This document shows positions 9,201 to 17,705 of a stretch of DNA of 64,000 bases, piece after piece. The stretch's first letter is position 1. Each line of letters starts with the position of its first letter. The position numbers were made by a program, and so were the translations under genes. The stretch covers positions 1 to 64,000 of the forward strand of contig VXMH01000016.1 in the NCBI GenBank assembly GCA_009841235.1. Direction: 5' to 3'. A model generated the notes under the pieces. The model had not been told where the DNA came from and did no database searches. It worked only from the letters and a program-made list of their open reading frames with translations. The DNA comes from Caldilineaceae bacterium SB0661_bin_32. Lineage in GTDB: Bacteria; Chloroflexota; Anaerolineae; Caldilineales; Caldilineaceae.

Positions 9201-10571
9201 ATGAAAGCGACCGATATCCGCGTGGAGACGGTGGAGGTCACCTTTGACGATGAGCGCTTGAGCGTTCCCCTGCATCTCAGCAAGGGCGTGATCGAGGCGA
9301 TCACCTATGCCGCGGTCACGGTGAATGCGCGCACCCGCGGCGGTTCCAACGTGCGGGGGACCGGCGCGATCCTGCTCTCGGACGTGTGGGCCTTCCCCGC
9401 GCCGGACCTGGATCACGAGGAGAAGGACCGCCTCATGCGCCGGCTGTGCAGGGCCATCGCCGTCTGGCTGGAGGATGACCAGTACGAAGATCCGATCCAG
9501 AAGGGGATCAGGTTGGAACAGGCCGCGGTCGAACTGGCCGTGCAGCTGGCAGAGGAAGAGCCTCTGTTAAGGAGCACGCCGATGCCGCGGCTGGCCGTGC
9601 TCAACTGCATGGCGCCCTTCGACGCAGCTCTCCACGACGCTTGGGGCGCGGCCCTGCCCGTGCCGCTCTACGCCGCATACACGGCGGAAACTCTGAACGA
9701 AGACCTGAGCGCCGGCCTCGGCGTCGACTTCGCCGGCCGCTACCCGGCGGACTACCTGGGCCCAAGGCGGGGAACGCTGTCCGTGCAGCATGTCGTCGGC
9801 TTCAACGACGCTCTTACGCCGGCCGATGAGGAGAGAGCAAAGAGGCGTGAGGAAAGAGAGAACCCCTCTGCACTTCCCGCCGACCTGACGACCTGGATCG
9901 AACGGGACCGCCTGCGTTTTTTCAAGCTCAAGCTGCGCGGTCAGTCGCCGGTCGAGGACGCCGCGCGTCTGATCGAGGTGTACACCGCCGCCTCCCAGGC
10001 GATGGAAACCGCAGGTGTGGCGGGCGGACCGCGCCTGTCGGTGGACCCCAATGAAGCCTACCAGAAGGCCGATATTATGCTCGAAGTGCTGGACCGGGTG
10101 GCCGCGCAGAAGCCGCAGGCGCTAACGGCGTTGGACTATATCGAGCAGCCCACCCCCCGCGACCTGGGAGCCTATACCGATACGCTCCACGACGTGGCCG
10201 CGCGCGTGCCGGTGGTGGTCGACGAAAGTCTCGACAACCTCGACAATCTCGACTGGATCCACCGCCTGGGCTGGTCTGGGCTGGCGGTGAAGACCTGTAA
10301 AGGGCACACCCACTCGTTGCTGGCCTACTGCTGGGGCCGCCAGCACGGTCTCTATCTCACGCTGCAAGACCTCACCAATCCCGGCCTGGCGCTCGTTCAC
10401 AGCGTCAACTTCTGCGCCCACCTGCGCCTCGACGTCGACTGCTTCGAGGGTAACTATCGCCAGTTCATGCCTCTGTCGCGGCCCCAAGAACAGGCCGCCC
10501 ACCCCGCCTATTTCCAGGTGACAGACGGCCAGTTGACCCTGCCGCCCGCCATGGGTTCAGGCCTCTACTGA
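9201..10571 (+). CDS. Enolase-superfamily protein (MR/MLE-like)
   Basis: A 456-residue member of the enolase superfamily. The N-terminal alpha-beta lid is followed by a barrel with FKLKLRG (KxK acid/base pair), LSVDPNE (first metal Asp), DYIEQPT (metal Glu), VVVDESL (metal Asp) and LAVKTCKGHT (second catalytic Lys). Lysines on both faces are typical of the muconate cycloisomerase/dipeptide epimerase subgroup. It is longer than most members (usually 350-380), with an inserted ~60-residue segment around residues 175-235 rich in charged residues. A ribosome site AGAAGAGAG precedes the start. The gene is convergent with the M55 D-aminopeptidase, which suggests a role in D/L dipeptide or D-amino-acid metabolism, but the substrate is open. 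Confidence 0.78.
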   Translation: MKATDIRVETVEVTFDDERLSVPLHLSKGVIEAITYAAVTVNARTRGGSNVRGTGAILLSDVWAFPAPDLDHEEKDRLMRRLCRAIAVWLEDDQYEDPIQKGIRLEQAAVELAVQLAEEEPLLRSTPMPRLAVLNCMAPFDAALHDAWGAALPVPLYAAYTAETLNEDLSAGLGVDFAGRYPADYLGPRRGTLSVQHVVGFNDALTPADEERAKRREERENPSALPADLTTWIERDRLRFFKLKLRGQSPVEDAARLIEVYTAASQAMETAGVAGGPRLSVDPNEAYQKADIMLEVLDRVAAQKPQALTALDYIEQPTPRDLGAYTDTLHDVAARVPVVVDESLDNLDNLDWIHRLGWSGLAVKTCKGHTHSLLAYCWGRQHGLYLTLQDLTNPGLALVHSVNFCAHLRLDVDCFEGNYRQFMPLSRPQEQAAHPAYFQVTDGQLTLPPAMGSGLY

Positions 10572-10589
10572 GGCGGCACATGAAGTTGC

Positions 10590-10615
10590 TGATCACTGAT
10601 CACTAACCACTGCCG
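10590..10615. repeat. TGATCACTGATCACTAACCACTG repeat
   Basis: A run of TGATCACTGATCACTAACCACTG fills the 45 bases between two convergent genes. It is the longest plus-strand example in this window of the CACTGA/CCACTG word family. TGATCA palindromes occur within it. Confidence 0.55.
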
Positions 10616-10616
10616 T

Positions 10617-11411
10617 TCACCGGTAGACGATATCGAGGATGTTGTCGCTGCGGAAGCGCACGCTCTGCGCGTCCACCCGTTCGGCGCCCGCTTTGTTCAT
10701 CTCCGCATCGGCCGTGTCGGTGTGGAAGAAGCGTTTTTCCAGCTCATAGGGACCGGCCCAGACCAGAGGCGCGATCGGGTTCTGGCGATGCTGCGCCACG
10801 GCTGCCGCGATGCCGTCGCGGATCCGCTGCCGCGCCGCCTGCGCGGAGAGTGAGATGGCCGAGCCCCGCCCAAGACCCTCTTTCACTGCCGCCGTGGTAA
10901 TGCCCGACACCAGCTCCTCCGCCTCCTGGCAGGCGTCCTGTTCACCGCTCAGAAAGAGCAGCGGAAGGCCCAGCCCGCCCATGAAAAGAGCCAGTTGCCC
11001 GATCTCACCGATCGGCTTGCCGTTGAGCCGGTAGGTGTCTACCGTGCGGCTGTTCTGCGTGTGGTTCTGGTTGCTGGTTACGACGCCGGCCATGGCGTGC
11101 TGGCCGACGATGACAAAGGCGTCGTAGCGCCCGATCACCTCCTTCAACCGGCTCCAGGGCGGCGAAGGCCGGCCGTGCAGCAGCAGGGCCTGGGGATGCA
11201 GCGTGTCAAAGTCGATTCCGCCGGCGCCGTGTCCGTCCCAGACAAGGACCTCCTCCACCCCGGCATCCAACAGTCCGTCCACCGCGGCGTTGACCTCACC
11301 GGTCACCAGCTTCTTGCCGGCATCGTAGTAGCGGCCGTCGGGAAAGGACTGGTCTTCGAAGGAGACGACCCCTGCCACGCCTTCCATGTCGGTTACCATG
11401 AAGATTTTCAC
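10617..11411 (-). CDS. dppA: M55 family D-aminopeptidase
   Basis: A 264-residue relative of the Bacillus D-aminopeptidase DppA, which removes D-amino acids (for example D-Ala) from the N-terminus of short peptides. The zinc ligands match almost position for position: D8 and E10 in TDMEG, H61 in WDGHG, H105 in GQHAM, and E136 in GEIGQ (Bacillus enzyme: 8, 10, 60, 104, 133). It forms a decameric ring in known examples. Neighbours are an enolase-superfamily gene (convergent) and a Gfo/Idh/MocA gene. Together with the M20 peptidases and the DSD1-like enzyme it points to peptidoglycan-type or other D-peptide use. Confidence 0.9.
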   Translation of the reverse strand: MKIFMVTDMEGVAGVVSFEDQSFPDGRYYDAGKKLVTGEVNAAVDGLLDAGVEEVLVWDGHGAGGIDFDTLHPQALLLHGRPSPPWSRLKEVIGRYDAFVIVGQHAMAGVVTSNQNHTQNSRTVDTYRLNGKPIGEIGQLALFMGGLGLPLLFLSGEQDACQEAEELVSGITTAAVKEGLGRGSAISLSAQAARQRIRDGIAAAVAQHRQNPIAPLVWAGPYELEKRFFHTDTADAEMNKAGAERVDAQSVRFRSDNILDIVYR

Positions 11412-11491
11412 GGTTGAGGCTCCTAACGGCAGTTTTTAGTAGTCAGTTTTTAGCCCTTTGCATTGCCGCGCCCTAGGGTCGGATGCAGTGA

Positions 11492-12574
11492 CTACGAATC
11501 AGCTTCGTACAGCGAATTCACCTGCACCCGGCGCCCTTCGTCGGCCGCCGAACGGTAGGCCGCGTCGAGAAGCTCGACCGTGTGCCAGCCGACTTCCGGC
11601 GGCGACTGGTTGGGCGCGCCGCGGACGATGACGTCGACCAGGTTGTCCGCCGGCGCCGACGACAGATAACTCTGTTCCTCCGTCAGGGGCGGCAGCTCCT
11701 CCACAGAGCCGTCTGCATAGTAAATTGTACAGCTGCGTTCAATGATGTCGGCTTTGATCCACCCCTGGTCACAGTAAATCTGCACGACCATCTCCTGCTC
11801 CGGGCCGCCCGCATGCAGCGTGCCCGAGCTGCCGACGTTGGCCAGCGCGCCATTGTCCATCTGCACGATCATCGCGTCGACGACGTCCACCCGTGTATCG
11901 AGGTTGTCCATCAACGCCATCACGCTGACCGGCCTCAGCCCGGTCATGTGCAGCATCAGCCCTATCGAATGGGTCGCCTGCAGATGACCCTGGCCGCCAC
12001 CCGAGCGCACAGGGTCGCTATAGACGTCGCCGGGACCGGTAACCGGGTACTGGTACAGGTTGTCGTGGACGCTGTCATCGCCACGGTACAGCGAAATGAC
12101 GCCAGAGGCGAACATGTTGTTGATGTAGCGTATCTCGCCCAACCGCCCCGAGCCGATCACTTCCTTGACTCGTAGCACATGCGGGTTGTAGTTCCAGGGG
12201 TAGCCGATGATCAGCTGGCATCCGTTGGCGCGGCTGAGCTCGGTCAGATGGCGGGCGTGTGTCGCGAACAGCGTCATCGGCTTTTCCAGGACCGCGTGCA
12301 GCCCGTGTTCAAGGCAGGGCCGCGCCGCCTCGTAATGGGCGGCGTGCCAGACCGCGATCACGACACCGTCCAGCCGCTCCCGCGCCAGCATCTCGTGAAC
12401 ATCGGTATAGGTCCGCTCCACGCCGAAATGTTTTGCCGCTTTCTCTACCGCATCGGCGCGGATGTCGGCCAGGGCGACAAGGTCGGCGTCCGGGTTGGCC
12501 TGCAGCGCGGGTATATGGGCGGTCGTGGACCACCATCCGGTTCCGATTACGGCAATTCGGGCTGTGTCGGGCAT
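11492..12574 (-). CDS. Gfo/Idh/MocA family oxidoreductase
   Basis: A 360-residue NAD(P)-dependent dehydrogenase. The Rossmann motif GTGWWSTTAHI is at residues 11-21, LALADI-type second strand follows, and VLEKPMTL near residues 95-102 holds the conserved Lys of the family's EKP motif. The C-terminal alpha/beta domain carries GGGQGHLQATHSIGLMLHM, containing the usual catalytic His. Members oxidise or reduce sugars, inositols and their acids. It is followed by a M55 peptidase gene on the same strand at 80 bases. The gene upstream (12780-13628) encodes a TIM-barrel isomerase, a frequent partner. Confidence 0.88.
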   Translation of the reverse strand: MPDTARIAVIGTGWWSTTAHIPALQANPDADLVALADIRADAVEKAAKHFGVERTYTDVHEMLARERLDGVVIAVWHAAHYEAARPCLEHGLHAVLEKPMTLFATHARHLTELSRANGCQLIIGYPWNYNPHVLRVKEVIGSGRLGEIRYINNMFASGVISLYRGDDSVHDNLYQYPVTGPGDVYSDPVRSGGGQGHLQATHSIGLMLHMTGLRPVSVMALMDNLDTRVDVVDAMIVQMDNGALANVGSSGTLHAGGPEQEMVVQIYCDQGWIKADIIERSCTIYYADGSVEELPPLTEEQSYLSSAPADNLVDVIVRGAPNQSPPEVGWHTVELLDAAYRSAADEGRRVQVNSLYEADS

Positions 12575-12779
12575 GGCTCGCTTTTGACCTTCCTCTTCAG
12601 ACTTCGAATTATCCGTTTCACTGAGAGGACCGATTTCGCTTTACTGCAGCGATTGGGTCTTTCAAGGAAGTGTCTTGGTTCTCCCCGCTGCAGTGCGTCT
12701 GCAACGCGATTTTCAGTTCGTGAAGAAGGGCGTTGCTTCGAACGGAAAGTAGTCTCAGAATCCTGTCCGGTGGGCAGTG

Positions 12780-13628
12780 TCATTCTTGAGAGAAAGGATA
12801 TGTCGCCAGCAGGTGCCTCATCTCATCCCGCATCTTGATCGATTCGGTCATCACGTCCACCTGGTCACTGCCCATCCACGGATCGTGTTCATACTCCAAT
12901 GTCAGGTAGCCGTTGTAGTCGGCGGCCATGAGCACTTCTACCACGGCGTGAAGGTCGAGCTCCCCGTCATCCCAGCGCACCTGCAGCTTACCGTCGCTAG
13001 CATGGCGCAGATGGACATGGCCGGCATAGGGGCCGAGGGGATCCGCGTCCCCAGGACCATAACCTTGCGCCATAAAGTGGGAATAATCGAGCACAATTTT
13101 GAGCGCGGGATTCTGCTGCAGAAATGCTAACGTTTCAAAGGGGCTTTCCAGCACCGACTCGACGTGCGGCTCGAACAGAAACAGCACATCCTCGGCGGCT
13201 GCCAGCGCGGCGAGTTCGTTCATCGCGGCCGCGGACAGCGCCACCGCATCTTCGTGAGAGATGCCCGCCTGGTCAACGCCCGGCAGCACCAGAACCGAGG
13301 GTATATGTGCGGCTTTGCAGAACTGGAGTACGCGCTTGAACGTTTCCCGGTTGGCAGCGCGTACGCTTTCATCGACAGAGTTGACCGGCCTGTCGTCGAA
13401 TCCATCCCCGAACATGAAGAGCAGATTGCTGAGCGGGAGGCCGGCCTCGGTTACGCGGCGGGCCTGCCCCTCCGGATCGCGTTCGATCTCGCGCGAATCG
13501 AGCAGCCCGCCGGGCACGGCCATCAGGTCCATCGCCTCTATTCCCAGCGCCCGCCATATCGCGGCCGATTCCGACAAACTGGCGCCCACGAAGGACCAAG
13601 CAGCGCCGGCGAATTTAATGGTGGTCAT
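12780..13628 (-). CDS. Sugar phosphate isomerase/epimerase (TIM barrel)
   Basis: A 282-residue protein of the xylose-isomerase-like/AP-endonuclease-2 family. Metal-site residues occur in the expected order: FLFEPHVES, ALKIVLDYSHF, YAGHVHLRHA and GYLTLEYEHD. I start at the ATG at 13628, which has CAGGAG seven bases upstream; the longer frame to 13709 adds residues rich in Asn and Arg that look non-coding. Members isomerise keto sugars or inositol derivatives. It is upstream of the Gfo/Idh/MocA gene on the same strand with a 205-base gap. Confidence 0.86.
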   Translation of the reverse strand: MTTIKFAGAAWSFVGASLSESAAIWRALGIEAMDLMAVPGGLLDSREIERDPEGQARRVTEAGLPLSNLLFMFGDGFDDRPVNSVDESVRAANRETFKRVLQFCKAAHIPSVLVLPGVDQAGISHEDAVALSAAAMNELAALAAAEDVLFLFEPHVESVLESPFETLAFLQQNPALKIVLDYSHFMAQGYGPGDADPLGPYAGHVHLRHASDGKLQVRWDDGELDLHAVVEVLMAADYNGYLTLEYEHDPWMGSDQVDVMTESIKMRDEMRHLLATYPFSQE

Positions 13629-14136
13629 GGTTGGCTCCTGATTGCTTGTTCGTCGTTCTGCATTCGCGTTGGCCACGTTTCCGGAAGATTTGGATCTTAG
13701 GAAATTCACGGTCTCCTGTTTTGTAAAGAGGAGAACTTTAAATCACGGGGAAAAAATAGATCTTTTTGTAGTTACCAGCACAAAGTTACATAGTTTCTAA
13801 CAATAAAGTCGGGAGGTTTGAGTCTGACTCTTTGCTATAACAGTGCCTAGATTTGGCGCAATCCGACGAATCTGTGCGAAAAAAGGCTAATTCCTTTCTA
13901 TATTCCTGCCGATATACCTGTATGAGCCGGCCAATTTAGCAGATCTGGCGTGTTGAGAGCCTCTCCATGCTGAATCCATTGCTAAATTCTTTGCTAAAGC
14001 CTTTGATAGTGTATCGAAATCTTACAAAAATTATCAAAGAATAAGACGACCGGTGGAGCGATTTGTCTCCCTCCGGCCGTCATATGACGACGAAGTCCTC
14101 GCTCATTTTCATTGGCCCAAGAATGCGTCTCTTTGC
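13629..14136. other. AT-rich gene-free stretch
   Basis: About 500 bases with much lower GC than the genes around it. No reading frame is convincing. It holds T- and A-rich tracts (for example 13745-13770), repeated 'GCTAAA' words around 13980-14000 and the terminator hairpin at 14045-14081. It probably carries the promoter of the minus-strand isomerase gene, though I could not pick a clear one. Confidence 0.5.
14045..14081 (-). terminator. Terminator-like hairpin after AlbA_2 gene
   Basis: Read on the minus strand, a stem built from GAC, CCGG and GGAG blocks (14067-14081 with 14045-14058, 8-base loop, two small mismatches) is followed by TTATTCTTTG. It lies about 55 bases after the stop of the AlbA_2 gene and has the form of a Rho-independent terminator. 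Confidence 0.6.
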
Positions 14137-15814
14137 TCAATCAGCAAGCGCTTTCAAAGAGATCCATGCCGGCCGAGCTCGCGTCCCCCGATTGATGATT
14201 TTGCCTGAGAGGCGAAGATCTTGTAGCAGATTGTGAACTTTGTTCCGTTTCTGCTGAAGGTTGAGTCGGTCAGGTAGCTTCTCCAATAGCACATTGTCGA
14301 TATCCTTGCGACTTACTGTCCCATGTTCATTCACTACTTCCAGAATCAAGTCTTTATAGTACCGATTATCGAAGCCACGTTCGAGAATGTGTTCACCTAT
14401 CTTTCCGGTCGCTTTGGCGACTACGTCCGCTACTATAAGGTTGGGATAGCGCCCTTCCACCAAGCCAGCATTCTTGAGCTTGCTATGTTCGCTCTTCTCG
14501 ATGGGCAATTTTTTCTGCACTCGATCGAGCAGAATTACCTGTTCAAGGTCAAGATCAGTCCGTTCCAGAAGTAGCCGAGTATAACGTTCATCCAGAATCC
14601 GTCCGTTGAGACTTACAGTGACAAAGCCCGGCGTGACAAGATCGTAATCTGGAAGAGGGAACGAACGTTTACGTTGAGTTTCAAACATACGTTTGATCCC
14701 GCCACCTTGTGTGTCGATCAAATTCAGCTCGACCATCGCATCCGCGAGGAATGTATTTCGGTAGATAGATTGTGGAGCGTCCTGTCGAATTACCGTCTCT
14801 ATATCACCAGGTAGAAAATCGCCGACATTTGTTAAGATCACATGGTCGGGAAACTCAACGACGATGACACGACCACGTAACTGGTAGTCCTGGTGAGCGA
14901 TGCAGTTGTGTAGTGCTTCCCGGATTACCCAGAAGTCATACTGTGTAAACTCTACTGGGAAAAGTGTCCCGATTGGCATGGCACGCACATTCAGATTTCG
15001 GATTCGGTTTTGTAACCTGTCGCCTGCAAGCAAGAAGGGCGGACCGAAGTGTTCATAGTCGAGTTCGCGGTTGTCAGCGTCTTTTAGTATCCACGAAATC
15101 TTTGCCACCGCGGGTGACAGTAACGTAGCCGATTCGGCGCGGCCAAGTAGGAGGAGCGCAGTATGTGTCACCTTGCCTTGCCTTAAGACACGAGCTTTGT
15201 TAAGGAAAGTGATGTCGTTCCATTCAGCTATTTCGTCCGCCTGAGAGAGATGCGTGACAGTGAATTGTTCTCGTGCTTTTGTGATAGCCTCTGGATCAAG
15301 ATCATTAACCGTCGCGTCCTCGCAAATCTCCGCTGACCAGTCGTTCCCCCGTGTCCAAATCGCCCGCGCTTTCTCAGGGTGGCTCTTCAAATTGGTTTTG
15401 CTTGCGCCGATCCGGATGTAAGACTCGCCGCGAAAACTGACAGGTCTATCGCGGGCCGGGGTAATTTCAAAAACAACAACACGCCCGTTGGCATGCTCTA
15501 CAATGTGGACCTCAAAATTTGGGTTTGGGCTCAACTGCGACATAACCCAAGGAAGCAGGTCTTGATTACCTTGGGCTTTCTTGGTGTATGGATCGAAGGA
15601 CGTTCCGACAATCTCGTGCGTTTCGTCTTCGATGCCGTAAAGAAGATATGCCTTCGGCTTATACTTTAGGCATGCTGCGTTCGCCAAAGCAGATATGTAC
15701 TCACCTATCCTTTGGTCAGAGTGGAAATTCCTCTTGAACTCACTCTCCAGACAACTGGCATAGTTCAGCCACAAGACGAACGAGACGACTATCATGAATT
15801 CGACTGACTGTCAT
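14137..15814 (-). pseudogene. AlbA_2 (Schlafen-like) / RecG-like regulator, frameshifted
   Basis: The body encodes an AlbA_2 putative DNA-binding domain (EYISALANAACL, then FEITPARDRPVSFRGESYIRIGAS) followed by a RecG-like ATPase-type domain with LHNCIAHQDYQLRG and IGTLFPVEFTQYDFW, and a C-terminal winged-helix-like part. An uninterrupted frame runs from 15795, but its first ~16 residues are in the wrong frame. A better start is the ATG at 15814, with AAGGAGG upstream; that frame stops after 23 codons. Compared with the second copy (21272-21892), 11 bases are missing near 15745, which breaks the frame. So the gene is probably inactive or expressed from an internal start. The intact relatives are putative transcriptional regulators. 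Confidence 0.75.
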
Positions 15815-15856
15815 GTCTTGACCTCCTTGGGGATATTTTAGTTCCCCTCCCCTCCA

Positions 15857-16189
15857 TCAGCCAACCCGCCAGTGAAACACCTCCGGCATCCCTTCAGGAT
15901 AGGCGTCGTGCGGATCGTAGTCATCCCCGCTTTCGTCCTCCATAATCGGCGCCATGTACTCCTCCCAGCGCACCGATTCGGGACTTTCCGCCAGGATGCG
16001 GACCGCATTGGCGTAGTCCTCCGCCTCCATGTACAGGAACAGTTGTCGCTCGGCCATGAAGATACTCATGCTGCGCACACCGGCCCTCTCCAGGTCGGCC
16101 AGCACAGCAGGCCAGACTTCCCGGTGGCGCCGCCGGTACTCTTCCTCTTCCCCCTTCCTGACGTGCATGACAAACGCAACCCGTTCCAT
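15857..16189 (-). CDS. rhaM: L-rhamnose mutarotase, copy A
   Basis: A 110-residue protein interconverting alpha- and beta-L-rhamnose. It has the small dimeric ferredoxin-like fold of the RhaM/YiiL family: VAFVMHVRKGEEEEYRRRH near the start (His21-type catalytic residue), EVWPAVLADLERAG, SIFMAERQLFLYMEAED, and a C-terminal FHW. It is nearly identical to the protein at 21935-22267. It lies downstream of a decayed SDR gene (16246-16643) on the same strand, so in this copy the operon is damaged while the mutarotase stays intact. Confidence 0.92.
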   Translation of the reverse strand: MERVAFVMHVRKGEEEEYRRRHREVWPAVLADLERAGVRSMSIFMAERQLFLYMEAEDYANAVRILAESPESVRWEEYMAPIMEDESGDDYDPHDAYPEGMPEVFHWRVG

Positions 16190-16201
16190 CGCAAACCCCG
16201 G

Positions 16202-16218
16202 TTTTCAGTGGTCAGTAG
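16202..16218. repeat. CAGTGGTCAGT-type repeat
   Basis: TTTTCAGTGGTCAGTAG is the reverse-strand form of the CCACTGA word family, located between the mutarotase and SDR remnant. The same spot in the second copy of the duplication (22276-22300) has a longer version. Confidence 0.45.
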
Positions 16219-16245
16219 CCAGAAACATCAACAGCCAAAGCAACT

Positions 16246-16643
16246 TCACGTCTCCACCCCGGGCACCGGAATCGTGCTCAGCATGCCGCCGTCGACATCA
16301 AGCGCCGACCCGGTCAAGAAGGCGGCTTCGTCGGAGATGAAGAAGAGCACCGCATTCACGATATCCTGCACCGTCGGGTTGCGCTGCAAGGGAATGTCGG
16401 CGGCCGTGGACGCCAGGATCTCCTGCGGCTGCATGCCCGTGGCCTCTGTCTTCAGTTCGAGGATCTCCTGTCCCATCCCCGTTCCCGATACGCCGACCGG
16501 GCAGACGCAGTTGACCGTCACCTGGCGCGGCGCCAGTTCGCCCGCCAGCACCTTGGTCTACCCAACAACCCCGAACTTGGCCGCACAGTAATGGGCCAGC
16601 AGCGGGAATCCCACCTTGGACGCGTCGGACCCGATGTTGACGA
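16246..16643 (-). pseudogene. SDR pseudogene (5'-truncated, with nonsense codon)
   Basis: The frame matches the C-terminal half of the intact SDR at 22324-23130. The shared part begins IVNIGSDASKVGFPLLAHYC (with the YCAAK active-site motif) and ends LDVDGGMLSTIPVPGVET. An in-frame TAG at 16558-16560 replaces the CTG that encodes Leu in the intact copy, and the first half of the gene, including the nucleotide-binding motif, is missing beyond 16643. It is therefore non-functional. Confidence 0.85.
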
Positions 16644-16756
16644 TTGCGGGCCGCTCGCTTGTCATTGACGGCGGATTCCAGAACGGCCTGTTGCAGCCGG
16701 TGGAACGTATGCTGTCGTAAACAGGCGTGGAATCGAGGGAATGGCGGCGAGAGCGG

Positions 16757-17626
16757 TCAGGCGGTTTGAATTTGCTCGATGGCGGCAAGGAGATTGTCCC
16801 GGCTTTGTCGTGAACCGACCTTCAACGTCTCCAACGTGCTGTCAACTTTACGCTCGTACTCGACCGCCCAGACGCCGTCGAACGAATCGAGCAGTGTGCG
16901 GATGATCGGCGGCCAGTCGATGTCGCCCTCTCCAAATGCGCGATACTCCACACCGCAGGCCAGACGGGCAACATCTTTCCAGTGCGTATAGACCACCCTG
17001 TCCTGGATTGCGAGCAGGGCTTCGTAGGGATCTTCACCACCATAGGCATAGTTGGCCGGATCGTAAGTAACGCCCACCGATTTGTAAGGAACCATATCCA
17101 GCAGCCGTTTGAGCCGCGCGCCCGTGGCCGATGTGCCTCCGTGATTCTCAATCGCCAATGACACATTTTTCGCCTGAGCGTAGCTGCCGAGCCGGTTGAA
17201 GGCCGCGCTGAGCGTCTCGTACAGGGCGTCCGTCACCCGCTCTGCCGGCAGCACATAGTGTTTGGAGTGTGTAAAGTCATGCTCGGTGAAGACCCGCACC
17301 ACACGCGCGTCGAGCGCGTCAGCATGGTCGATCACCTTAGTCAGTTCGTCGCAGCGATCTTCGGCCACATCCCCGTACAGCCCGACCACCGCCCCGCCGC
17401 CGAGAGCGGCGATTTTGACCCCGGCATTCGCCGCCATGCGCCGCACAGCGTCCAACTCCTGGGGGGTGGCATCGACTGCGATCTTGTTGCGGGACTCCTC
17501 TTCAAGCCAGCCGCAGTCGATTTCGACCAACGTCAGTCCGATTTCACGCGAGGCCGCGAAGAACTCGGGTACGGTGTACTCGCGAAAGCCATACGATGCG
17601 TTGCCCAACGCGATCCTGGTAGACAT
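16757..17626 (-). CDS. Sugar phosphate isomerase/epimerase (TIM barrel)
   Basis: A 289-residue TIM-barrel protein of the xylose-isomerase-like family. Metal and substrate residues appear in order: LVEIDCGW, SLAIENHGG, VGVTYDPANYAYGG, RVVYTHWKD and VWAVEYERK. The start ATG at 17626 has AGGAGGG ten bases upstream. Family members act on keto sugars, inosose or related compounds. It is the last gene of a run that starts with two SDRs and a VOC protein and could follow them in one pathway for sugar-acid or cyclitol breakdown. Confidence 0.86.
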   Translation of the reverse strand: MSTRIALGNASYGFREYTVPEFFAASREIGLTLVEIDCGWLEEESRNKIAVDATPQELDAVRRMAANAGVKIAALGGGAVVGLYGDVAEDRCDELTKVIDHADALDARVVRVFTEHDFTHSKHYVLPAERVTDALYETLSAAFNRLGSYAQAKNVSLAIENHGGTSATGARLKRLLDMVPYKSVGVTYDPANYAYGGEDPYEALLAIQDRVVYTHWKDVARLACGVEYRAFGEGDIDWPPIIRTLLDSFDGVWAVEYERKVDSTLETLKVGSRQSRDNLLAAIEQIQTA

Positions 17627-17705
17627 CAGAACGCCCTCCTGGCATGGTTCGACGACAACGAACGGTCGGATGAGATACGGGGCTGCTCTCCCCTTTCGGC
17701 GGCCT

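Noticed and set aside
12547..12783. Short minus-strand frame between Gfo/Idh/MocA and isomerase genes
   Set aside because: Overlaps both neighbours slightly, has no ribosome site and low-quality composition.
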